Numbered from the stretch's first letter, positions 20,313-31,938 are shown. The stretch is DNA of 64,000 nucleotides from Paratrimastix pyriformis (GCA_027972325.1 JAPMOS010000055.1:158501-222500); one strand, 5' to 3'. Notes: generated by a model from the sequence alone, not told the origin. Numbers and translations are program-made.

Positions 20313-21193
20313 ATGAATATTCACGCTTTCCCGTCACAGAACAACAGTGTCGAGGATTTTATGGATGCAGTTCGCTTGTTTTACACGAAATTTGGGAGAA
20401 ATATGGCAGTCGTGCAAGCCAACTCGTCAGTGACATTTCCACATATTCATCTTGAAAAACCCGAACATAGAACAACCCAAATAAATTGCTCCGTTTCTCT
20501 GAGTGGACAAACCAGTATAACACGCATCTTGTGGAGGGTGTTCACGAAGGAGTTGGTCGCGAGGCCAACCGAAAATTTATATGGAGAATGAGTGAATATT
20601 TGGCAACCAATATGAATGAGATCTCACTGGATGCGCGTTTTCATGAACCTGCGCCACAGGGACTGTTCGCACCTTGCGTTTTGTGCCTCGATGCCACGTA
20701 TTTCCCCCTGCCCACGCATGCCGATCACGAGATTCATGCAAGATACTTTAATACTCATCGGAGGTGTGAGTGCCTCAAATATGAGGCAGCTGTGACCACC
20801 ACAACGGGGCAGCTGTGCTGGTGGAAAGGGCCACTGATTGGATCGGCCCACGATTTGACCGTTTTCCGTCACTTTGGGCTTGCTGACCAGCTGCTGCCCG
20901 GCGAAAGAGTGCTTGCCGACTCTGCATACATTGGCGAGCCCTGTGCTGTCACCCCATACCGGCGCAACCAGATCGTCGGAGAGCGCAGGCTCCTTTTTAA
21001 TCGCCACCACCACTCTGTGCGTGCCATTGTGGAGCAATTTTTCGGGCGTTTGTGCGACTTTTCTTGTCTGATGGAGACATGGCGCCATGACGAAGAGCTG
21101 CACATGTTCACCGCTCACGCCCTTGCCCAGACGACGGCCATCAAACTGCGTCATGAGCCCCTTCGCATCGACATCAACCCTCTCTTGTTGTAA
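20313..21193 (+). CDS. PIF/Harbinger DDE transposase
   Basis: The catalytic triad of the DDE_Tnp_4 family is visible: Asp in LCLDATYFP, Asp in RVLADSAYIG and Glu in AIVEQFFGRL; GSAHDLTVFRHF is the usual segment before the second Asp. The N-terminal 60 residues (from MNIHAFPSQNNS) are in another frame and join the main frame near 20,490-20,510, where the two copies also differ by a base. If that shift is real the copy is inactive. Copy 1 carries the same gene at 15,192-16,070 with its own indels. Confidence 0.82.
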
Positions 21194-21414
21194 GAAATGT
21201 ATGCGAATATACAAAATATACACTGTACATAATATATATACACCGATCTGTACATATCTATGTTTATGTGCAATAGGAACCGCCCCGACCGGCCCATACA
21301 TAAAAGTTGTAGAAACGAAGGTGACTATGCCACACGATCGCATGCATCGAGTACATTCATTCCCCAAAATGTATACAGTTTCAATACGGAATGTTGCCTG
21401 GCCCATATATATAA

Positions 21415-24400
21415 ATGTTCCAAAAATTAACTTCCATCATTAAGAAATTAATTGCCCAAAAAATTATGACCAAAAACTATGCTCAGTCACTGAAAAAAAA
21501 ATATTCCAACTCAGAATTACCAATCCAACGTGTGGTCGCAAATCATCTCGCTTCATATGTGAATTCCAACCAAAAAATGAGTCCACGTCGCACAAATCAT
21601 TACCTTGATACCCTCATTGATATTCACAATCGGACTATCGAAATGCACAAGAAAGTGGGACAATTCAACAAAGATCTGAAAAAATACCAACCAATTGAAT
21701 TGCCAAAAACGCAAGAAGAAATACAAAATCAAGAAGATATTAATTTGATTGATTCTGACCAAGATATGACACAAGTTCCAGTATACTGCACAGGAAAAGC
21801 AAACTTTATCGTTATGAAAGATGATGTAAGCGAGCTCGCTTCATTCAAATTTAGAGTTAAAGTCCTTGTCCCATCGTATGTTGCGGACATCGGCCATGAA
21901 ATTCTCATTCGCGACTACTTGATACATGATCTCCAAAAATCAGAAGATTTAAAACAAAAACAGATGTCTCTTCAAGTTTACAGTTTAAATATTGAATCCA
22001 TTGAAAATCTATCTGCAACTTCACTGAAAAACCTCATGGATTCACCTCTTGAACTTGAACGAATTAACTCTCTCACATTAAAACATAATATTCCAATGCG
22101 TGCATGGTCTCCTCCTGCTATTGATATTAAAGGTGTTGGCTCTTATAAACGGAGCTTCAAAGATCACAATTGTGTCATTGATGCGTTGCTTTTCCACTAT
22201 CCATGTCTCTCTCGTCAATATATTATCCATATATTGAAACTTCTTCATTCCGACCTCAATAACACTGACAAATTAAATAAATATATTGAAAATGGTATCA
22301 CTACGAATGATATCGTATTTATTTGCACTCAACTGAACATCACATGTTATGCATTTGACTGGAATAATGTCCTATTCCATAAATATGTCGCCACCAACAG
22401 GCATCCTATCTCTATCCCAAAGAACTTCAAACTTCCAAATCTATCCGATGAATGTTACAAAAAGAAACCTTTTATCTTCATCCTCAATAATAACCATTGT
22501 TATTTAATCACAGAAGAAAGTGTAATCACAACAATATTAAACTCTCGTAAAAAGGACACAAAGGTCAATAATATTCGCACTTCATTATTCCAAGATGAAA
22601 CTCCAATTAAAGACACAAATACTTTCATTAATGCTAACGACACTTACAAAGAAATCCATGAAAATATTCACATTGAAGATCTTCATAGCCTTGAAAATGG
22701 TGCGAATGTCATGTATTCTTGTGATGATCTATTCGATATGTTGATGGAAATGTTAACAAAACTCAACTTCCAAGTGTCTTCCAAAAATATTCACTTACAA
22801 GGCCATTCTGTTTGCTATATTAAATACCAACGCGATGATAATCATGTCGTTCATTTATATGCAGATTCCAATTATCACAAAGCCTCATCGATCTCGTATA
22901 AAAATGCTCTCTCCATCTGCAAATCTCTTGATATACCGTTCAATAACCAACCAAGTTCTGTCATCTTCTCGAAATTTGAGAAGCAATGTGATTCCAATGA
23001 ACGATGCAACGTTTCTGACCAACTTAAACGAGAGGTATTCAACAAATCTCTCGGTAAATGCACTGTCTGTCAATGCTTCCCTGACGATCCAGAAATCGAT
23101 CACATCACCCCAGTATGTCAAGGTGGCCTCACACATCTTGACAATTTACAAGTGCTATGCAAATCTTGCCATTTAAAGAAATGCAAAGCAGAACGCGAGA
23201 ACGGTAAATATTCTAAGATTGATAACACTCGTAGTTATTACAACCAACAAGTCTTTGATATCATCTCTCAATATACTCCTTATGCTTTCGTTGAAGATGT
23301 CCCTTATGAACTCTCTCCAGATTTCTTTGGTATATACATTCAAACGAAAATCGATATGCGGAAAACTCGACGGAATATTTTAATGCATGCCCACACCGAT
23401 ATCCCACGGTTCTGTGTCATGGATCAAGTGACTCCTTTCGATAAAAATAATGATAAGATTGTTTGTGGAAAATATTATGTGGAAACATCTCACTATTTTC
23501 CAACACGTGGATCTGGCTGGTATTACCATAACACTATCACTCATTGTCTCAAAATGGGTTACTTCTCACTTGACGATATTAAATATAAGATTGTTTGCTC
23601 TCTCCCAATAAAAGATAATAAATTCAATGATGTGATTGACGGCTTCGTGAATATTGTCGACCAATCCGCCAAACATTATATTCAAGATCATCAAATAACA
23701 GATCAAGAGGCAATAAATAATATCACTCGTAACTTCACTCAATTTGGCAAACTCAGCATTAATGGATGGATCGGTTGCATGAACCGAATTAAAACTTCAC
23801 AATCATCTCTCCATTTATACAACCGATAAATCTCAGGCTTTGTGTGACTTCCTCACTTCAGAAAATGCATTCGTCGAGACTAATGAAAACAAAACCATCT
23901 TTTCAATCTTCCATCAAACCGAATCTTTGATCTTTGGCGACCGTCGTCCGATTTATCAATTCGTCGTCGAACAAGAAGCTATCGAATTGGATATACTCCG
24001 GCATAAAATTATTGACCATGGTGGCATTGTTTCTCGTTATAACACAGATTGTGTCACTTGCTATGTTCCATACTCTTTCGATGATGATACCGATAAATTA
24101 CGAGACATCATTGATACTTCATTTTGGGATCATGAAAACAAGTATTCAAAATATCAATTTGAAGCAATTTCAAAAACCCGCTTCTGTGAGCGCATGAAGG
24201 GTTATACATTCAACGAATATCATTATTCAGAACAACAAATTACTGTCGTTACCGATGAAAAGATTGATAAAGACTTTTCACCCCTTGTTGATTATGTTGT
24301 TCCAACCGACAAAAAGACACCAATTGTTAGCACTCTCATCAATGCACGCGCTGGTTGTGGTAAAACTACTTTAACCAACAAAATTATTGAAAAACTCACG

Positions 24401-25279
24401 ACAACAGGACGCACTTACCGTGTCACAACCCCTACAAATATTAGTGCTCGTTTATATGAAGCTGGCATCACGCTTCACAAATTATTAAATATGGCGAGCA
24501 AAAATAAACACGTATTTTTCAATTGTTTCAATGTTGATGTGCTAATTATTGACGAAATCAGTATGTGCTCTTCATATTTCTTCACATTCTTCCGAATGTT
24601 ACAACTCGCTCTCCCTAATTTGAAATTCATTCTTGTCGGTGACTTTGAGCAACTTCTTCCTGTCGCTGATGACCATTTCGATTACGAACACTCAATGATC
24701 GTGAAAGAATTATCAAATTTCCATATGATTCATCTCACAAAGTGTCGTCGTGCTGACCGGAAATTATTTGACATTTGTGACCCAATAAATATTAAAAATC
24801 TCCATAAAACGGACTTCCATAACGCACTCAATCCTATGCTTCATATTTGTTTTACCAACAAAAAACGTATTGAATTAAATCACGTATGTATGTTACGCTT
24901 TATTGCATCACACAATAAACTCAAACCCGTCCATTTCCAAAAATATAAAAACGATCCCGACAGCCAAGATGTGGATTTACTCGAAGGTATGCCAATTATT
25001 GGGCGAGCAAATAATAAGGCTTTCGAGGTGTATAAGAACCAACGCTTTACTGTCAAGAAAATTGATAGAAAGTCCAAAAAAATAACCATTTTCAATCCTC
25101 TGGAAAACGATTGTAAGGAAATACCTTTCGATGACTTCCAGTCTTTATTCTATCTTGCATTTGCCACCACCTGCCATAGCTCTCAAGGCCTCACTATCAA
25201 TCAACCTTATACCATTCATCAATGGGAGGCATTTGATAGCCGCATGAAATATGTCGCTCTCTCGTTCCACAAATTATGA
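21415..25279 (+). pseudogene. P2 replication protein: HNH nuclease region plus SF1 helicase, one frameshift
   Basis: Two ORFs (21,415-23,829 and from about 23,820 to 25,279) form one protein of about 1,280 residues: the second frame is open upstream of its first usable start and continues the first, so a one-base shift lies near 23,790-23,815. Visible parts: a conserved N-terminal region (CVIDALLFHYPCLS...), an HNH unit at about residues 545-585 (CTVCQC, EIDHITPVCQGG, CKSCH), a conserved GSGWYYHNTI segment, a NTDC motif, then SF1 helicase motifs AGCGKTT, VLIIDEIS, GDFEQLLPV and ATTCHSSQGLT. The helicase is Pif1/RecD-like. The region before it could be a derived polymerase, as in transpoviron-type fusions, but I see no certain polymerase motifs. 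It begins 11 bp from Harbinger, so its start may be truncated. Confidence 0.7.
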
Positions 25280-25324
25280 ATTCATTAATGTCGCATTATA
25301 ATTATCTCAAGTAAATATATAAAA

Positions 25325-26458
25325 ATGAATAAAACTTTAGAAGAAAAATATTATGACCCACAATTTGGTTTCCAAAGCTTCGACAAATTTTACAAAAAAC
25401 TACAAGATGATCATATTGATCTCCCAAAATCAGAGGTCAAATCATGGCTTCAAAAACAGGAAGTTCACCAACTCGCAAAAAACCTCTCATCAAAAAAGCA
25501 AATTTCCTACGAATTGTGGCACCTCCTTTGACCTTTCAAATTGATAAAATTTATGTTCCAAAAGCACTATCTCAGATTAAAAATAAAACATCCATAAAAC
25601 CATTAAATAATGATCATCTTTATGCATTTCTTTTATGTGTCGACATTCTGAGTCGCAAAGCTTATATTTATAAATTAAAGGATCGGTCAATGTCTGACAC
25701 ATTACGAGCTTACAAAGAATTCTTAAATAATTTACAACATGATATTCAAAATCCCCCTTACCAACTTGAAGGGGATGACGAATTTAATGAAAAATCATTC
25801 CTTGCTTTCAACAACGACCGCAATATTATTTGTCGTTTTGAATCTGCAAGTGATGATCACATTGTTGGTGGAAATCGACTCGGAATCATTGATCGTCTCA
25901 CAAGAACATTAAAGCAACTGCTTTTTAAATATATTTTCAGTCTTGAAAATCTCCAACATGTCAATATCAGTTCAATATTTCAAGAACTGGTCACCAATTA
26001 AAACAACACTCCACATAAAGGGTTATTGATGAAGACTCCAAATTTTGTTTTCAAAAATGTTCCAATGCAAAAAACAATTCCATAGCCAGATTTCTCAAGA
26101 AAATTCAATTATTGTCGAGCGACTTGGTGAGAAATTTAAACCAGGCGATACAGTGAGAATTTATGAACATGTAGGCAAATATTCGAAAGAAATTCCACGT
26201 TTCAGTAAAGAGATATATAACATTTCCAAACGTGAAGGCACAAAATGGGTTATTGATGGTAAACGTCGACGTTTTAAGACAGACGAACTTCAAAAGATTG
26301 ACACTGTTGAACATAAAAATATTGAAGATGTGTCTCATGAAATTCACAAAAAAGTTTCAATAAACCGTGACTTGATGAAGCTGAAACGAGAAGGAATCGA
26401 TGAAAACAATATCATCAACACAAAAAAGCTCATCAGATTAAAAAAGCAACTTGAATAG
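25325..26458 (+). pseudogene. P2 retroviral-type integrase, frameshifted
   Basis: The gene starts 45 nt after the helicase and ends 12 nt before the P2 terminal repeat, where Polinton integrases usually lie. Three frames are needed (breaks near 25,510, 26,000-26,060). Catalytic positions read Asp in FQIDKIY, Asp in GDDEFN and Asp, not the expected Glu, in GIIDRLTRT. The C-terminal domain (GDTVRIYEHVG, FKTDELQKI) is chromodomain/SH3-like and ends in a basic tail. The P1 integrase (37,615-38,649) is a divergent relative with the normal Glu. The 3' part is repeated at 13,938-14,690. Confidence 0.75.
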
Positions 26459-26470
26459 TCATCTGCTGAT

Positions 26471-26891
26471 GTCATAAGATGAAAGAATAATAAGGAGAGA
26501 TCAGAATATGACGAGAACAAAGTTTGAGTGTGAAGACTGCGTATTCTTCCCAACTTCGGATCCTATTCGTTAGAAGACAGAGAGAAGAAGTCAGAAGATG
26601 AATAACATAAGGAGAGGACATAAAATGAAGGAAATAAAATTGTATTCATGTTAGGAAATCAATTTCATGTATCCCCATACGTCTCACTCTCCCTTTTCCC
26701 ACCCTACGCCTACCAGTGGATGGAAAATTTCACGTCACAAATCCCGACGAGGATTTTCATAAAATGACGAAGTTTTTATGATGGGCAGGTGCAGGTCAGC
26801 CCATTTATGATGGCACTTTTCTTAATAACCATGACTCCATGACCTCTTCCCATCATAGAAAGTTTTATGTACGGGGTCTCCTTTACTTACT
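26471..26891. repeat. P2 terminal repeat, internal duplicate
   Basis: Same sequence as the terminal repeat at 13,517-13,937 in inverted orientation, ending CCTTTACTTACT at 26,891 and followed by TGTCG, the complement of the target-site pentamer, and P1 sequence. It is a copy of the P1/P2 junction, not a third insertion. Confidence 0.88.
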
Positions 26892-27365
26892 TGTCGCACT
26901 GAAGATGAGCGCAAAGAATACCAACAGGAGAAATACAAGAAGACGTTTTGCAAGGATTTGTCGAACTACAAGCCGAGAGAATACAAGAAGAAGGAGAAAT
27001 ATGTGAAAGGAGCAAGGACTCAAGTAATAGTGACAAATAAGACGGATGGTACGAAAACAATATACAAGTCACTATATGCATGCAGTGTAGCATTGAAATT
27101 GAATCCAAATCAGGTTAAACAAAGATGTGAAAGTAGTTTTACATTTGATGACCTCGTATTTGAGTATGGAGAGTCAAAGAAACTCTTACCACCACAACTC
27201 AGGAAGACATTGAACAGTTTGCAGTCATCAATTGCCTACTTAGGCATTTCAGCTAAGACTAACAAAGAGCAATACAAGCAAATGCTTTTTGATAAGATAA
27301 AAAACCATAAGAAGATACAGAAGGAAGATAAGGATGCACTTTATGAGTACCTCATTGATTTCTAA
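26892..27365 (+). pseudogene. GIY-YIG 3' part, duplicated copy with open frame
   Basis: Open from the P2 boundary to TAA at 27,363-27,365, with no start codon of its own. It reads CRTEDERKEY, a basic helix and the NUMOD-like unit. Unlike the left-arm copy it has no frameshift, and the two differ in homopolymer runs. It has no catalytic domain. Confidence 0.7.
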
Positions 27366-28245
27366 ATAGAGTGTTTTCTCGATTTCAGTTTTACTTTTAG
27401 CTAATATATCCAATGGATATCTTACTTTTGATGAATTTGAGTAGATAGGGCACCAAGAAGAGGCAAAAATGAGAAAGTAGTGATTTTTAGATACAGGTTC
27501 AAGATGAGCAAAATTTCAATCAGGATCACTGAAGGCTCAGCAAAGTGACATGAAATAATGCACATAGCTCAAATTATTTTCTAAAAATGGCTTAAAGAAT
27601 TATGAAATATAGTAATTATGGAGTAGTACCACATAAAGGTGCTATTCTATCAGCCGCATACATGCAATGAATGGTAGCACCATTCATTCGAATGCACACA
27701 TCTGTGTGCATTGCACAAGAAGCCGACTGAATGGTTGGATGTTTTGATGAGAAGCCATGCAGTGATTAAATAATGACGGGAACACATTCAGATATCAATT
27801 GTGTTTCGCAGCGTTGTTTTCTCATGAATTGAGCTTAGCATCAAATGAATTTTGTTCAAATAGAACCGGAAGCACTGATAAGCGCTAAAAGTGTTTCGCA
27901 GGCTATCACTGAACAGCATACATCCATGGAATCATGTAAGTTGCTTAGAAGGCAAAAATACCAAAATGAATAGTGATAACGGTCACATAGTTTCAGTTAC
28001 GTGTGAACTTACAGTTCATATCGTCCGTGCTTTTTTGCACGTCACTACGAACCCGGGATTTCAAGTGACCACAAATCCTTCCGCCCGAGAGTATCGTAGC
28101 GAACAACTGTTGTTACGCAGCATTGCTTTTCAAGTGTACTTTTTAGCCTTTGCAGTGTTTAATATGTGGATGCTTAAGTTCAAGCAGCCACTGCATTTTA
28201 ACTTTTGTTGTTTTTGATTTAATATAATCTATTGTTATATTAATC
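27366..28245. other. Duplicated P1 intergenic region with twin hairpin at 27,666-27,717
   Basis: Inverted copy of 12,165-13,044. No supported gene. It contains the same twin hairpin as the left arm. Confidence 0.6.
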
Positions 28246-28761
28246 ATGAAGGAGATGGATGAGAAAGCAGAGAGAAAGCGTTTGATGCAGTTATCATTGG
28301 ACTTATATAGACAGGAAGTTGAGAAGGAACCAAAAGAACCAGAATGGAAGTGTTGTGATAAGCCAGATGCAGTTACAACACCAGAAGGTTTAAATGTCTG
28401 TCAGAACTGTGGATGTGTGTTAGAGACACCATTTGTATGTAATTTTCAGGAAGAGCGAGCAGCACGTAATAAATCACATTATGTGCCATATAAACCATCG
28501 AATTATTTCAACCAGGTGTTTAGCAAGATGGTACATTATCAGATAGCACCAACAGTCAGGGAAAGCATGAAGAGACAGTTTGCTAAGATAAAAGACAGGT
28601 TAGCCATCAGGAAGTATAGAATGAATTACAAGTTCATCATATACAAATTATTACAGGCTAATGGTATTGAAGATAAGAAGTTATACAAAAGGATTTGTGT
28701 CAATCGAGAGTTCATAAAGAAGTATGAGAAGAAGTGGAATGAGCTTAAATTAGGTGTTTAA
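28246..28761 (+). CDS. VLTF3-like late transcription factor, duplicated copy
   Basis: Encodes the same 171 residues as 11,649-12,164, including the zinc ribbon CC...CQNCGC. It is intact, whereas the flanking GIY-YIG and X genes in this arm are incomplete. Confidence 0.5.
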   Translation: MKEMDEKAERKRLMQLSLDLYRQEVEKEPKEPEWKCCDKPDAVTTPEGLNVCQNCGCVLETPFVCNFQEERAARNKSHYVPYKPSNYFNQVFSKMVHYQIAPTVRESMKRQFAKIKDRLAIRKYRMNYKFIIYKLLQANGIEDKKLYKRICVNREFIKKYEKKWNELKLGV

Positions 28762-29370
28762 GCAGTAAGTGATTTCATCGACATTAGATTTGACACCTGA
28801 CGAAGCAATGTGCTTTTATCGAGGACTTTTGTATTGGTGATGATGCCAGAAATGGATGTAGCGATGTTAGATACAGTTTCAGATGCATCAGGAAGCATTA
28901 AACTGAGTTCATACTTATTGGTTGACACGACAGTCTTATCATTCTTTACGACATACAGCTCGAAGTAGCGGATGAACTTCTAGATAATGTTGTTGTATTT
29001 CACATTCATCACACAGATGTCAATTATGTTGTTTGCTTTGATAGCTTGCAGGATTAAATCGTAGGTGATGCCATTATACTTATCATTTTGATATACGACG
29101 CTCCACATTTTGATAAAGCCGAGCCATTCATTTTCGAAATTTTGCATTCGTTCAGTCACCTTTTTCTTTAAGATACCCCAGCATGAATTTACTGAGGATT
29201 CGTACTTGTTGATGTAACGTTTCATCTTTTGTATCTCATCGACGAGTCCACTATTTTGTGATACATCACACACGACAGATTCAACGAGGAGCTTATCGAG
29301 TTTGTATTTAAACACCTCCTCAATGAATCCACCGAGTTCAGCCATGGAATCCACATCGTCATCGAACTGT
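28758..29370 (-). pseudogene. P1 protein X fragment in right arm
   Basis: Inverted copy of 11,040-11,652, containing the same in-frame TAG (28,980-28,982). The 5' third of the gene is absent because the duplication ends at 29,370, where P2 sequence upstream of the ATPase begins. Confidence 0.6.
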
Positions 29371-29437
29371 CGAAATTGACATATTATAATATACCTACAG
29401 AAATTAATTTATCAGCTTAATATATACTATTCATTTC

Positions 29438-30107
29438 ATGCAGGTCATTAATGCAAAACAGTTCTTTCATAAAGATCAAAAACGTGACATCGATGATATT
29501 AATCCTCTCGCATTTCAGGGAACTTTTCGGGCTTGTCTTGTTGGTCCTTCAGGTTGCGGCAAAACAAATCTCCTGGCTAGTATGATCATCCAGCAAGATA
29601 TTCTTTATGATCGAGTTTATATTTATTCTAAACATTTGGACGATGAAGATGATGTCTATATGGATATCATTAAAATGTTACACAATGTGGAAGACATCAT
29701 ACGCAAACGAACTGGCAAAAAATCATTTCAAATGGTTTTCACTGGAAAACTCATCAACGACGTCATTCCAGTCCAAAACTTGGATCAACATTATCGCAAT
29801 CTTGTGATCTTTGATGATATGATGAACGAAAAAAACCACAGCAAAAGAAATCATTGAATATTATACAAGTGGTCGACATGCGAATTGTAGTTGTGTATAT
29901 TTGGCACAATATTATTTTAAAATCCCCGTCGAAATTCGCGGAAATAGCAATTATTTTTGTATTTTTAAAATGTTAAAAAGGATTCAAGAATTCTCAGTGA
30001 AATTACCGGCGACAAAACTAAAGATGAACTCCTTCTCATGTATCGTTCTGCAACGAAAGAACCTTTTAATTTCTTCTTAGTTGATCTCAAACAAGTGATC
30101 CTCAATT
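29438..30107 (+). pseudogene. Genome-packaging ATPase (FtsK/HerA, A32-like), P2, frameshifted
   Basis: Walker A is GPSGCGKTNLL (about residue 35) and Walker B NLVIFDDMM (about residue 127). This ATPase pumps DNA into capsids in Polintons, virophages and large DNA viruses. The frame breaks directly after Walker B in a run of seven A (about 29,829-29,835) and continues in another frame with IIEYYTSGRHANCS and VYLAQYYFKIP, which contains the usual sensor region, to a stop near 30,107. A homopolymer error is as likely as mutation. The gene starts 67 nt from the inverted-duplication breakpoint. Confidence 0.82.
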
Positions 30108-30818
30108 AAAATATCGGAAAAACTTTGACGAATCTTGGGTTTCTGAAGACCATGAAATTTGAAAAAAATGTCCAGATTTTTGGTGAAAATTTGAACCATT
30201 GTCCATATTTTGACTCGAATTTTGAACCATTTGTCCCGATTTTCATTGAAATTCTGAACAAGATTTCATTATTTTCTTATTTTTTGGGATTTCAGTCAAA
30301 AAATGACATAATTTGTTTTGACATGATATAGCTACTTTTTGACAGGGTTATGTTCACCTCGATATGATTACATATTCTGAAGTGTCATACGCACTAGTTT
30401 ATAGGTGTTATGTTGATGCTTAGCTCAATTTCGTGTAGTTACTGAGCTAGGTCAATAATTTAGTAATTTGATGAAATTTTCTAAGTTCCGCCAAATTCCT
30501 ATAGGAAAATCGTATTTTTGGAATAGTTAACTCTTCAGAATTTATAAATATTTCTAAATGTTTATAACGTTTCATGAACTAGAGCACATTTATAGTAATT
30601 CTGGTGAAAAAGCTAAGATTGTTGATCGTTAATGAATGTGCCTGTCAACATTAGATATCTTCATGTCAAAAATGTCAAACTTCAAAATCATGTTTTCTTG
30701 ATGGAAACCCATCAGATTATGTATAACTAAGCATTTTGATGAGTCTGGTTGTGTGAGATTCATTTAATCTGTCAAAAATAAAAAATTTCTGTTATACTAA
30801 TATATATATAGTCAATCC
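30108..30818. other. AT-rich gap in P2
   Basis: About 700 bp of strongly AT-rich sequence without a credible gene; the 68-codon open frame here is low in complexity. Positions 30,790-30,815 contain alternating TA upstream of the next start and may be a promoter. Confidence 0.4.
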
Positions 30819-31928
30819 ATGTTATATGTCAAACCAAAAACCAAGTCCAATGTGAAAACTGGAAAATATATTAAGATTCAGACCAAAAAGACTAAAGGAA
30901 ATCAGAAGAAAGGCATAAACAAACACCAAAATCAGCCTTCTATCGAGTATCATAAACTCAAGATGCTTCAGGATGTGATGGAAGAACGAAAAGAAAACGA
31001 AGAGGCATATCATCAAAAGAAACTCGATGATAAAAGTTCCGTCAAGATCAAAAAGCTTAAGAATATGATAAATCAGAATGATGATGAAGTTCTTGATCCA
31101 GAAAACATCAATTATGATGCATTACTGGATGTCATGCGGAAAAACCCAACAGAAGTGTTAGAAGTGTTAGGTTCAAAGAAATTAGAACTAATAAGACGAA
31201 AGTTGTTTGAGAAACAAAAGAAGATCGAGAAACAGAATGAAAAAGATTTACAAGATCAAGTAGGTGCATATATCGAGGATGTTGAAAAATCAAGATATGA
31301 ACCACAGATTCCTCCTCCACCAAAATATTCTAAACCGATTGATGTTTTACCGCCCGATTATCAACCTGAAGAAATTCCATCACATGTCTTGCAACAGGAA
31401 GGTCAGTTAGTGGTTGATAGTGAAAAGGAAGAAGAAGAACTAGAAAGGGCAATCGAAATGGATAAAGCTAAAAAAAGACGGAATGATATATTAAGTATGG
31501 AAAAAGCACTAGCTGCCGAATCTGGAAAGAAACTGTTCGATGAAACACATTCAAAACTCACTGATATCGCTCGACGTTTCAATGATGTTCGAATACAAAA
31601 AAACAAACCCCATGAATATCGGACTCGATTCAATATCATGATGGATGATCCAGTTCTCAGAAATTGGATAATTGAACATTTTGTAGATCCACGAAATGGT
31701 TCCATTCAAGAGCGGGCAGCGAGAGCCCATCAGTCGATCGGTGATTATATTGATACATATATGCGTCCAATCAATGAGATTTTACATACAAATGAGCGGA
31801 AAGGTTTTCGGCTTGAGGCTAACGATGTTAGGGAAATTCAACGTATTTTCAATGATCATATGAAAAAACAAACTCAAGGTTTCGGCGTATTAATTTCTTC
31901 TTTCAAAGATAATTATTTTCTTCTATAA
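30819..31928 (+). CDS. Coiled-coil, PPxY-containing protein, P2 (369 aa)
   Basis: The N-terminus (residues 1-45) is very Lys-rich, then long charged helices (about 45-160, coiled-coil-like), a Pro-rich centre with PPPPKYSKP and LPPDYQPEE (two PPxY motifs near residues 170 and 185), another acidic helix and a more folded C-terminal third. It lies between the ATPase and the last gene of P2, a usual place for capsid-associated genes. The layout resembles the P1 PPxY protein (7,571-8,218). I do not recognise a family; a scaffold or inner-virion role is a guess. Confidence 0.55.
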   Translation: MLYVKPKTKSNVKTGKYIKIQTKKTKGNQKKGINKHQNQPSIEYHKLKMLQDVMEERKENEEAYHQKKLDDKSSVKIKKLKNMINQNDDEVLDPENINYDALLDVMRKNPTEVLEVLGSKKLELIRRKLFEKQKKIEKQNEKDLQDQVGAYIEDVEKSRYEPQIPPPPKYSKPIDVLPPDYQPEEIPSHVLQQEGQLVVDSEKEEEELERAIEMDKAKKRRNDILSMEKALAAESGKKLFDETHSKLTDIARRFNDVRIQKNKPHEYRTRFNIMMDDPVLRNWIIEHFVDPRNGSIQERAARAHQSIGDYIDTYMRPINEILHTNERKGFRLEANDVREIQRIFNDHMKKQTQGFGVLISSFKDNYFLL

Positions 31929-31938
31929 TTATATATTA

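Larger units (their letters stand above)
19134..21404. mobile_element. PIF/Harbinger transposon copy 2, complete
   Basis: Terminal inverted repeats GGGCCAGGCAACATTCCGT (from 19,134) and its complement (to 21,404) bound a 2.27-kb element with two divergent genes, a Myb/SANT-like DNA-binding protein (minus) and a DDE transposase (plus), the standard PIF/Harbinger pair. A 3-bp target duplication cannot be confirmed because the flanks are AT repeats (ATATATAT lies on both sides). The element separates P2 protein X from the P2 helicase gene. Confidence 0.85.
25712..29370. repeat. Right arm of the inverted duplication
   Basis: Reverse complement of 11,040-14,690. It carries the P2 integrase 3' half, the P2 terminal repeat, then P1 sequence (GIY-YIG 3' part, hairpin, VLTF3, part of X), which is why P1 genes appear inside P2. 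The inner boundary with the left arm is unique sequence at 14,691-25,711 that contains both Harbinger copies. Confidence 0.9.
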
